DNA from: Pseudomonadota bacterium
Lineage (GTDB): Bacteria > Pseudomonadota > Gammaproteobacteria > Xanthomonadales > Rhodanobacteraceae
Direction of reading: 5' to 3'
DNA length: 9,038 nucleotides
Assembly: GCA_021783385.1 (NCBI GenBank)
Contig: JAJXTX010000053.1
Location: 1 to 9,038, forward strand
Position 1 is the first letter of the stretch; every line of letters starts with the position of its first letter. The notes under the pieces are model-generated. The model saw only the letters and a program-made list of their open reading frames with translations, ran no database searches and was not told the origin of the DNA. Below, piece by piece: positions 1-8,361 of this stretch. The translations under genes and the position numbers were made by a program.

Positions 1-248
1 TCGAACCACATGTCGAGCAGGATGCCGGCGTAGCGCCGGTACGGCGGCGGCAGGCACGCCCTGGCTGCCAGCACCTCGGGGTGGGCGTCGGTATGCACGT
101 CGATGGCGCGGTGCAGGCGGATGCCGGTGATCACGCGCGGCGGCAGCGGCAGCGCGGCGGCGGCGCCGTGCACGAAATCGCCCAGCATGCCGCCCAGCTG
201 CAGCGCATCGTCGTCGCCGGCCAGCAGCACGTGGGCCAGGTGATTCAC
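1..248 (-). CDS. acpH: Acyl carrier protein phosphodiesterase, 5' part (runs off the left edge)
   Basis: AcpH hydrolyses the 4'-phosphopantetheine arm from holo-ACP, giving apo-ACP in the cytoplasm. The 82 visible residues begin MNHLAHVLLAG and contain LGDFVHG (22-28), GIRLHRAIDVHTD (42-54) and LLDMWF (77-82). These match the N-terminal third of the family as I remember E. coli AcpH (start MNFLAH, then LADFVRG, HMHRRIDVMTD, LDVMWDHF), including the conserved Asp24 and the H-R-x-I-D block. The start is a GTG (246-248) preceded by a GGGGA ribosome-binding site at 257-261 with 8 bases between; no in-frame ATG lies nearer the conserved start. The rest, normally about another 110 residues, is outside the window. 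It is divergent from the alpha/beta hydrolase, with 54 bp between them. Function is inferred from homology only. Confidence 0.85.
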   Translation of the reverse strand, partial: MNHLAHVLLAGDDDALQLGGMLGDFVHGAAAALPLPPRVITGIRLHRAIDVHTDAHPEVLAARACLPPPYRRYAGILLDMWF

Positions 249-302
249 TGCGCCGATCCCCAGCTGCGGCGCGGGCGGCAAACCGGGCCGGCGGTTATCA
301 TC

Positions 303-998
303 ATGCGCATGAATCCCACCGTGCTCCCCGACGACCCCGCCAGCTTTCCCGACCTGAGCGCCAGTTTCATGCTGCGCGGCCCGGCCGGCAAGCTTGAAAC
401 CATCAGCGACATCGCCGAGCCGGCCGGCGCGCGCGCCGGCGTGGTGGTGCTGTGCCACCCGCATCCGCAGCAGGGCGGCACCATGCACAACAAGGTGGTG
501 ACGATGGCCGAGCGCGCGCTGCGCGAATCCGGGCTGGATACCGTGCGTTTCAATTTTCGCGGCACCGGCGCCTCGACCGGCGAGTACGACGACGGCAACG
601 GCGAGGGCGACGACCTGGCCGCAGTGGTCGACTGGGTGCGCCGCGTGCGCCCGCACGATGCGCTGTGGCTGGCCGGCTTCTCGTTCGGCAGCTACGTCAG
701 CATCCGCAACGCCGTGCGGCTGCACGCCGACGCGCTGATAAGCATTGCGCCACCGGTGCGGCGCTGGGCGTTCGAGACGATCGTGGCGCCCGCCTGCCCG
801 TGGCTGGTCGTGCAGGGCGAAGCCGACGAGGTGGTCGAGCCGCAGGCGGTGTTCGACTGGATCGAGACGCTGGAGCGCCAGCCCGAACTGGTGCGCATGC
901 CGGACACCAGCCACTTCTTCCACCGCCGGCTGATGGATCTGCGCGGGGCGATCAAGCACGGCGTGCGCGGCTGGCTGCCGCCGCTGCGCCAGCCGTAA
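303..998 (+). CDS. Alpha/beta hydrolase, COG2945-like
   Basis: A 231-residue cytoplasmic alpha/beta-fold hydrolase; no signal peptide is visible. Landmarks of this family are present: HPHPQQGGTMHNKVV from residue 52, RFNFRGTGASTG (82-93), nucleophile elbow GFSFG with Ser127 (125-129), the acid Asp175 in GEADEVVEP, and catalytic His204 in TSHFFH. A complete Ser-Asp-His triad is therefore likely. The substrate is unknown for this family; esterase or peptidase-like activity is only a guess. The reading frame stays open back to 81, but that stretch is antisense to acpH, so the start is placed at the ATG at 303. A second ATG at 309 is equally possible, and neither has a good ribosome-binding site. 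zapE follows after 42 bp on the same strand with no visible terminator, so the two may be co-transcribed. The gene carries an 18-bp perfect palindrome at 423-440. Confidence 0.85.
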   Translation: MRMNPTVLPDDPASFPDLSASFMLRGPAGKLETISDIAEPAGARAGVVVLCHPHPQQGGTMHNKVVTMAERALRESGLDTVRFNFRGTGASTGEYDDGNGEGDDLAAVVDWVRRVRPHDALWLAGFSFGSYVSIRNAVRLHADALISIAPPVRRWAFETIVAPACPWLVVQGEADEVVEPQAVFDWIETLERQPELVRMPDTSHFFHRRLMDLRGAIKHGVRGWLPPLRQP

Positions 999-1040
999 GC
1001 CGCGCCCGCCACCCGCCGCCCCACCCAGACCGCCCGCCCG

Positions 1041-2180
<1,140 letters not shown>

Positions 2181-2235
2181 GCGGGTGCGCGCGAGCTGAT
2201 ACCGTGCGGCAAGTCAGCCGCCGCCGGAGCCCCGC

Positions 2236-2628
2236 ATGTCACTCATCCTCTCGCTTGCCCTGCTGCTGGGCGCATCGTCCGCCCAGCCGGCCGACACCTT
2301 CGCCGCACGCGTGACGCACGGCAAGCTGGTCGAAGTGGGACCGACCGGCCCCGCCTATCAGAAAACCCTGTGGCGCCAGCTCGATGGGCCGGTCACCGCG
2401 GCGCTGAAATCCTGCATCGCCCGCCATGCACCGGCCGACAAGTCGCCGTTCACCGTGGTCGCCGACATCCGCCCCGATGGCGCGCCCCGCCGCGTCGACG
2501 CGCAACCGGCCACCCCGCTCGCCAGCTGCTTCGCCCGCTGGCTGGCCACGCAGACGCTGCCGGCGCCGCCCAGGCTGGGTGACAGCACCGACTACCCGAT
2601 CGAGATCGACGTCAGCATCGTGCACTGA
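2236..2628 (+). CDS. Small exported protein of unknown function
   Basis: I do not recognise a named family. The 130-residue protein starts with a short hydrophobic signal peptide (residues 2-12, LILSLALLLG core) and a likely signal peptidase I site after SSA at residue 16, so a periplasmic mature protein of about 114 residues is expected. Two cysteines (Cys60 in LKSCIARH, Cys98 in LASCFARW) could form a disulfide. The later part, FTVVADIRPDGAPRRVD (72-88), then CFARWLATQTLPAPP (98-112) and a final beta-rich IEIDVSIV, resembles the layout of TonB C-terminal-like domains (strand, PDG turn, helix with Cys, short Pro-rich strand). That is a fold-level inference only. The start is well supported by GGAG at 2226-2229. 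It lies 55 bp after zapE and converges on gpmA. Confidence 0.8.
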   Translation: MSLILSLALLLGASSAQPADTFAARVTHGKLVEVGPTGPAYQKTLWRQLDGPVTAALKSCIARHAPADKSPFTVVADIRPDGAPRRVDAQPATPLASCFARWLATQTLPAPPRLGDSTDYPIEIDVSIVH

Positions 2629-2688
2629 CGCATCGCTGTCGGCGCCGGAATCACCCCCGGCCAGCGCATGCCCCTGTGATCGCGGCGC

Positions 2689-3444
2689 CTACTGCGCCTT
2701 GCCCTGGTTCGCCACCGCGGCCATCTTCGCCGCGATCTCGGCGGCGTCGCCGAGGTAGTCGCGACGCAGCGGCTTCAGCTGTTCGTCGAACTCGTACACC
2801 AGCGGCACGCCGTTGGGGATGTTCATCTCGACGATCGCCTCGTCGGAGATGCCGTCCAGGTATTTCACCAGCGCACGCAGCGAATTGCCGTGGGCGACCA
2901 CCAGCACGCGCTGGCCGGAGCGGATCGCCGGCGCCAGCACCTCGTGCCAGTACGGCAGCACACGGGCCACGGTGTCCTTCAGGCATTCGGTGTCGGGGAT
3001 CTCGGCGGGATCGAGGCTGGCGTAGCGCGGGTCGTGCACCGACTCGTTGGCATCGCGCGACAGTGGCGGCGGCGGGATGTCGTAGCTGCGGCGCCAGATC
3101 TTGACCTGTGCTTCGCCGTACCTGGCGGCCACCTCGGCCTTGTTCAGGCCGGTCAGCGCGCCGTAGTGGCGCTCGTTGAGACGCCAGTCGGTGAGCACCG
3201 GCAGCCACATCTGCTCCAGCGCCTCCTGCACGCCCCACAGCGTGCGCACGGCGCGCCTGAGCACCGAGGTGTGCGCCACATCGAACGCGTGACCCGCGGC
3301 CTTCAGCAGCGCGCCGGCCTCGGTGGCCTCGGCCACGCCCTGTGGCGTGAGGTCGATGTCGGCCCAGCCGCTGAAGCGGTTGTCGAGGTTCCACTGCGAT
3401 TGGCCGTGGCGGATCAGTACGAGCTTGTGCATGGACGTGGCCAT
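2689..3444 (-). CDS. gpmA: 2,3-bisphosphoglycerate-dependent phosphoglycerate mutase
   Basis: Interconverts 3- and 2-phosphoglycerate in cytoplasmic glycolysis and gluconeogenesis through a phosphohistidine intermediate. The 251-residue length fits GpmA. The catalytic block [10 protein letters not shown] (10-19) carries phospho-acceptor His13; [12 protein letters not shown] (22-33), [12 protein letters not shown] (59-70, Arg64), [16 protein letters not shown] (87-102, Glu91) and [15 protein letters not shown] (182-196, His185) complete the active site. Gln after RHG, and IPPPP at 123-127, match Xanthomonas-type GpmA as I recall it. The segment usually written RAIHTL reads RAVRTL here, a His-to-Arg change outside the catalytic pair. 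The first ATG (3444) is used; the second, four codons in at 3432, gives a start closer to many homologues, and neither has a clear ribosome-binding site. The neighbouring genes suggest transcription as a single gene. Confidence 0.96.
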   Translation of the reverse strand: MATSMHKLVLIRHGQSQWNLDNRFSGWADIDLTPQGVAEATEAGALLKAAGHAFDVAHTSVLRRAVRTLWGVQEALEQMWLPVLTDWRLNERHYGALTGLNKAEVAARYGEAQVKIWRRSYDIPPPPLSRDANESVHDPRYASLDPAEIPDTECLKDTVARVLPYWHEVLAPAIRSGQRVLVVAHGNSLRALVKYLDGISDEAIVEMNIPNGVPLVYEFDEQLKPLRRDYLGDAAEIAAKMAAVANQGKAQ

Positions 3445-3464
3445 CAGGATGAGTCTGGTCGGGC

Positions 3465-3493
3465 ATGGTGAAGGCCACCCCCGCCAGCGTCAA
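3465..3493 (-). promoter_or_regulatory. Possible gpmA promoter (weak)
   Basis: On the minus strand TTGACG (3493-3488) is followed after 17 bases by CACCAT (3470-3465). The -35 matches the sigma70 consensus at five of six bases and the -10 at three of six, with ideal spacing. Transcription would start about 13-15 bases upstream of the first gpmA ATG. The weak -10 keeps confidence low. Confidence 0.22.
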
Positions 3494-3576
3494 ATGCCGC
3501 CCCTGCCACAGGTCATGCCAAACCCTGCGCGGACGCGGCGCATCCTAGTCCGCACCCACCACTTGCGGAGATTGCC

Positions 3577-4242
3577 ATGCGCCGACTTTCGACAGTTCTG
3601 ATCCTGGCCACGCTTGCCCTGGGGCTGCCGCTGCGGGCGGCGGCGCGCGACGGCGACATCGACAAGATCAACGGCTCGGTGCAGGTGGCGGCCGGCCAGC
3701 AGGCGGGCGACGTCAGCACCGTCAACGGCGCCGTGCACATCGACGCCGGCGCGGTGGTGCACAAGGCCAGCACCGTCAACGGCGCGGTGACGCTGGGCGA
3801 CAAGGCGCAGGCCAGCGCGCTGGGCACGGTCAACGGGGCGATCACGCTGGGCAATGGCGGCCGCGTCAGCGGCGCGGTAAGCGCGGTCAACGGCAGCATC
3901 CGGCTGGCGCCCGGCGCCGATGTCGGCGGCAAGCTCGACAACGTCAACGGCGCCATCGTGCTGAACGCCGCGCACGTCGGCGGCGGCATCAGCACGGTGG
4001 GCGGCGACATCACCGTCGGCGCCGACTCGCGCGTGGAGGGCGGCATCCTGGTCGAGAAACCCAGCCACGGCTGGTTCCACTGGGGCAGCGAGCGCAAGCC
4101 GGTAATCGTGATCGGTCCGCACGCGGTGGTGCAGGGTACGCTGGAGTTCCGCCGCGAGGTGCTGCTGAAGGTCAGCGACAGCGCGCAGATCGGCCCGGTG
4201 AAAGGCGCCACGGTGGTGAAGTTCAGCGGCGCCCAGCCGTAA
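3577..4242 (+). CDS. Exported repeat protein, probable beta-solenoid
   Basis: A 221-residue protein with an N-terminal signal peptide (MRRLSTVLILATLALGLPLRA, likely cleavage after an Ala between residues 21 and 23). After it come seven tandem repeats beginning at residues 31, 49, 67, 85, 104, 123 and 141, each opening with [VI]NG[AS][VI] (the last is VGGDI) and spaced 18 or 19 residues apart. Short hydrophobic strands alternating with Gly/Asn turns at this period fit a beta-solenoid, as in polymer-forming or adhesin-like (DUF4097-type) proteins. The C-terminal part (160-221) has an aromatic patch GWFHWGS and two further strand-rich segments. The gene has a good ribosome-binding site, GGAG at 3567-3570. 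Function is unknown; a periplasmic or surface location is inferred. It is divergent from gpmA (132 bp between) and convergent with hemF. Confidence 0.85.
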   Translation: MRRLSTVLILATLALGLPLRAAARDGDIDKINGSVQVAAGQQAGDVSTVNGAVHIDAGAVVHKASTVNGAVTLGDKAQASALGTVNGAITLGNGGRVSGAVSAVNGSIRLAPGADVGGKLDNVNGAIVLNAAHVGGGISTVGGDITVGADSRVEGGILVEKPSHGWFHWGSERKPVIVIGPHAVVQGTLEFRREVLLKVSDSAQIGPVKGATVVKFSGAQP

Positions 4243-4258
4243 GCGCAGGCCGTCGCCG

Positions 4259-5501
<1,243 letters not shown>

Positions 5502-6710
5502 ATGCCTCAGCAGATGACTCCCCTCGCGATCACCGCGTACACCGCTACCTCCGCCATCGGTCACGGCCTGGCGGCCCAGCTCGACGGGCTGCGTCAGGCA
5601 CGCAGCGGACTGCGCCCGAACGATTTCAGCAGTGCGCCGCTGGCGTGCTGGATCGGCCGCGTGGCGGGGCTGGAGGACGCGCCGCTGCCAGCGGCCCACG
5701 CGGCCTGGGAATGCCGCAACAACCGCCTCGCCTGGCTCGGCCTGCAGCAGGACGGTTTTCTCGAGCGCGTGCGCGCGGCACGCGAACGCTACGGCGCCGA
5801 CCGCGTGGCGCTGCTGCTGGGCACCTCCACCGCCAGCATCGGCGCCACCGAGGCGGCCTATCGGCGGCTCGACGCCGACGGCGGCTTCGCCGAGGCCGAC
5901 CTGCGGATGCCGGCACTGCATGCGCCGCATTCGCTGGCCGCGTTCGTCGCCGACGCGCTGGCGCTCTGCGGCCCGTGCCTGACCGTATCCACCGCCTGCT
6001 CGTCCGGCGCCAAGGTGTTCGCCAACGCCGAGCGGATGATCCGGCTGGGGCTGGTGGATGCGGCGGTGGTCGGCGGCGTCGACACGCTGTGCGACAGCGT
6101 GCTGTTCGGCTTCAACGCGCTGGAGCTGGTCTCGCGCGCACCGTGCCGCCCGTTCGATGCGGCGCGCGACGGCATCTCGATCGGCGAGGCCGCCGGCTTC
6201 GCGCTGCTCGAGCGCATCGAGAGCGCGCCCGCAGCGCCGCGCCTGCTCGGCTACGGCGAAGCCAGCGACGCGCACCACATGTCCACCCCCCATCCACAAG
6301 GCCTGGGCGCCGAACTGGCGCTGCGCGACGCGCTGACGCGCGCCGGCCTCGATCCGGCCCAGGTCGATTACATCAACCTGCACGGCACCGCCAGCCTGAA
6401 GAATGACGAGGTGGAAGCAGCGCTGCTTGCGCGGATCTTTCCCGCCCGCACGCGGGCCAGCTCGACCAAGGGCTACAGCGGCCACACGCTGGGTGCGGCC
6501 GGCATCATCGAGGCGGCCATCGCGCTGCAGGCGATCGAGCACGACTTCATTCCGGGCAACCTCGGCGGCGATACCCCGGACCCCGGCTGCGGCCCGCAGT
6601 TCGCCTGGGCCAACGAACAGCAGCGCGTCGAGGTGGCGCTGAGCAACTCGTTCGGCTTCGGCGGCAACAACGCCTGCCTCGCGTTTGCCCGCGCCGGGTT
6701 CGCCGCATGA
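5502..6710 (+). CDS. Beta-ketoacyl-ACP synthase of an aryl-polyene/xanthomonadin-type cluster
   Basis: A 402-residue condensing enzyme (KAS I/II fold) expected to extend an ACP-bound polyene with malonyl units in the cytoplasm. The catalytic set is complete: Cys166 in VSTACSSGAK (162-171), His294 in INLHGTAS (291-298), His328 in KGYSGHTLGAAG (323-334, with Lys323), and the C-terminal loop NSFGFGGNNA (382-391). Compared with housekeeping FabF, the His motifs are unusual: HGTAS instead of HGTGT, and KGYSGH instead of a K-S-x-x-GH form. Full length, with both halves of the thiolase fold. The start at 5502 is supported by AGGA seven bases upstream. Its stop overlaps the next start as ATGA (6707-6710), which suggests translational coupling to the KS-like partner. 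Pigment assignment rests on the neighbours; a primary FabF role is unlikely in this setting. Confidence 0.9.
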   Translation: MPQQMTPLAITAYTATSAIGHGLAAQLDGLRQARSGLRPNDFSSAPLACWIGRVAGLEDAPLPAAHAAWECRNNRLAWLGLQQDGFLERVRAARERYGADRVALLLGTSTASIGATEAAYRRLDADGGFAEADLRMPALHAPHSLAAFVADALALCGPCLTVSTACSSGAKVFANAERMIRLGLVDAAVVGGVDTLCDSVLFGFNALELVSRAPCRPFDAARDGISIGEAAGFALLERIESAPAAPRLLGYGEASDAHHMSTPHPQGLGAELALRDALTRAGLDPAQVDYINLHGTASLKNDEVEAALLARIFPARTRASSTKGYSGHTLGAAGIIEAAIALQAIEHDFIPGNLGGDTPDPGCGPQFAWANEQQRVEVALSNSFGFGGNNACLAFARAGFAA

Positions 6711-7501
6711 CGCCACTGCAGGTCTGCGTCGAGGGCATCGGCCTGTGGTCGCCGCAGCTGGCCGACTTCGCCGCGCTGCGGGCGCTGCTCGACGGCGCCA
6801 TGCCGGCACCACCGCCGGCACGACCGACTGCCGCCACGCTGCCGCCGAACGAGCGCCGGCGCGCGCCGGAGAGCGTGCTGCTGGCGGTCGAGGTGGCCGG
6901 CCAGGCGGTGGCGATGAGCGGCCGCGATGCCGCCACGCTGGCCTGCGTGTTTGCCTCCTCGCACGGTGACCAGGCGATCACCGACTACATGTGCGCCACG
7001 CTGGCGCAGGCGCCCACCGAGCTGTCGCCGATCCGCTTCCACAACTCGGTGCACAACGCGCCGGCCGGCTACTGGACGATCGCCACCGGCTGCCATGCGC
7101 CGTCCACCGCGGTGGCGGCGCAGCGCGCCAGCTTCGGCGCCGGGCTGCTGGAAGCGGTCAGCCAGGTGCTGGCCGCGCAGCACCCGGTGCTGCTGGTGTG
7201 CAGCGACAGCGGCGGCAGCGGACCGCTGGCCGAAGTCACTGGCTGCGGCCAGTCGTTCGGCTGCGCGCTGGTGCTGGCGCCGCAAGCCGGCCCCGCCAGC
7301 CTGGCGCGGCTGAGCCTGAGCACGCTGCGCGGCCACGGCGCCGCCGCCGCGCTGCCCGCTCCGCTGGACGCATGGCGCAATGCGAATGCCTCAGCCAGCG
7401 CGCTGGTGCTGCTGCAGCTGCTGGCCCGCGGCCACGGCCGCTGCGAGCTGCCGGCGGCGGCCGCGCTGGCCCTGCAGCTCGACGTGCAGGCCACCGCATG
7501 A
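6707..7501 (+). CDS. Ketosynthase-like chain-length-factor partner (half-length, PF13723 type)
   Basis: A 264-residue protein resembling only the N-terminal half of a ketosynthase. The hallmark SPIRFHNSVHNAPAGYW (107-123), then TIATGCHAPSTA (124-135), VLLVCSDSGG (161-170) and FGCALVL (184-190), are those I associate with the 'Ketoacyl-synt_2' proteins annotated as chain length factors in aryl polyene clusters (ApeC-like). The two catalytic histidines and the C-terminal GFGG loop of true ketosynthases are absent, so it should not condense substrates alone. Established for aryl polyene systems: the KS works as a heterocomplex with such a protein. The length seems normal for this family rather than a recent truncation. 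It overlaps the KS before it and the glycosyltransferase after it by four bases (ATGA) each, fitting coupled production. Confidence 0.85.
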   Translation: MTPLQVCVEGIGLWSPQLADFAALRALLDGAMPAPPPARPTAATLPPNERRRAPESVLLAVEVAGQAVAMSGRDAATLACVFASSHGDQAITDYMCATLAQAPTELSPIRFHNSVHNAPAGYWTIATGCHAPSTAVAAQRASFGAGLLEAVSQVLAAQHPVLLVCSDSGGSGPLAEVTGCGQSFGCALVLAPQAGPASLARLSLSTLRGHGAAAALPAPLDAWRNANASASALVLLQLLARGHGRCELPAAAALALQLDVQATA

Positions 7502-8256
7502 ACGCCGCCGTGCCGCGCTGGTGCGTGCTGATTCCCTGCCTCAACGAGGAGGCGGCGATCGGCGGGGTGCTGGCCTCGGTGCTGGCGCTGGGCGCGCCCG
7601 TCATCGTGGTCGACGACGGCTCGGACGACCGCACGCCGGCGATCGCCGCCGCGCTGCCGGTGACCCTGCTGCGCCACGGCGAGCGGCGCGGCAAGGGCGA
7701 AGCGCTGCGACTGGGCTTTCGCGAGGCGCGGCGGCAGGGCTACGACGCGGTGCTGACGATGGACGGCGACGGCCAGCATCTGGCCAGCGACATCCCGCGC
7801 ATCGTGGCCGCCGCCGCCAGGTATCCCGACCACGTGGTGATCGGCGCGCGCCTGCGCGAGCGTGCGCAGCAGCCGCCAGCGCGCCGGCGCGCCAACGCCG
7901 TGGCCGACTGGGGCATCTCATGGGCCTGCGGGCAGCCGGTGGCCGATACCCAGAGCGGCCAGCGCTGGTATCCACGCGCCGCGCTGGAGCTGGTCGAGCT
8001 GCCGGCGGAAAATTTCGTGTTCGAGGCGGCCATCCTGATTGCCGCCTCACGCGAGAAGCACCTTCGCGTGGTCTCGGTGCCGATCGCCTCGCGCTATCAC
8101 GGCGAGTTCCGGCTGAGTCATTTCCACCCGGTCGGCGACGTCACCCGGATCGCCCTGTACACCATCGGCCGGGTGTTCCACTACGGCGACATCCTGGCCA
8201 GCCACCGCCGTTCGCGCGGCGCACCGGTGATCGTCGACGACGTGCCGGCACGCTGA
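7498..8256 (+). CDS. Family 2 glycosyltransferase (GT-A fold)
   Basis: A 252-residue GT2 enzyme of the polyprenyl-phosphate-mannose-synthase-like branch. Seen: nucleotide-sugar motif LIPCLNEEAAIGGVL (11-25), IVVDDGSDDRT (36-46), the RRGKGEALRLGF segment (63-74), the metal-binding D-x-D in TMDGDGQHLASDI (87-99, Asp89 and Asp91), DTQSGQRWYP (150-159), ENFVFEAAILIAA (171-183) and a late SRYHGEFRLSHFHP (198-211). No transmembrane helix is obvious, so it is probably cytoplasmic or peripheral to the membrane. Glycosyltransferases recur in aryl polyene and xanthomonadin clusters, where they are thought to modify the polyene or its lipid anchor; donor and acceptor here are unknown. It starts at the ATG overlapping the previous stop (ATGA, 7498-7501). 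A 105-bp gap separates it from the flavoenzyme gene. Confidence 0.9.
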   Translation: MNAAVPRWCVLIPCLNEEAAIGGVLASVLALGAPVIVVDDGSDDRTPAIAAALPVTLLRHGERRGKGEALRLGFREARRQGYDAVLTMDGDGQHLASDIPRIVAAAARYPDHVVIGARLRERAQQPPARRRANAVADWGISWACGQPVADTQSGQRWYPRAALELVELPAENFVFEAAILIAASREKHLRVVSVPIASRYHGEFRLSHFHPVGDVTRIALYTIGRVFHYGDILASHRRSRGAPVIVDDVPAR

Positions 8257-8361
8257 GCTTCCCGGCCACCGGCTTCACCCGGCGCCGACCCCGCCGTCAC
8301 CTGCGGCGCGCGATGCTGGATCGGTGCACAATCGGTGCCTGAGCGGCGGCGCGGAGTCCCC

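Noticed and set aside
81..302. N-terminal extension of the alpha/beta hydrolase back to the ATG at 81
   Set aside because: This stretch is antisense to acpH, whose N-terminus is clear, and its translation (Gln/Arg/Ala-rich) lacks any hydrolase feature.
2629..2688. Terminator between the small exported protein gene and gpmA
   Set aside because: The 60-bp convergent gap has short GC-rich complementary bits but no stable stem followed by a T-run.
3577..4242. Calling the repeat protein a bactofilin
   Set aside because: Bactofilins are usually cytoplasmic and lack a signal peptide; this protein has a clear one, and only the repeat period is similar.
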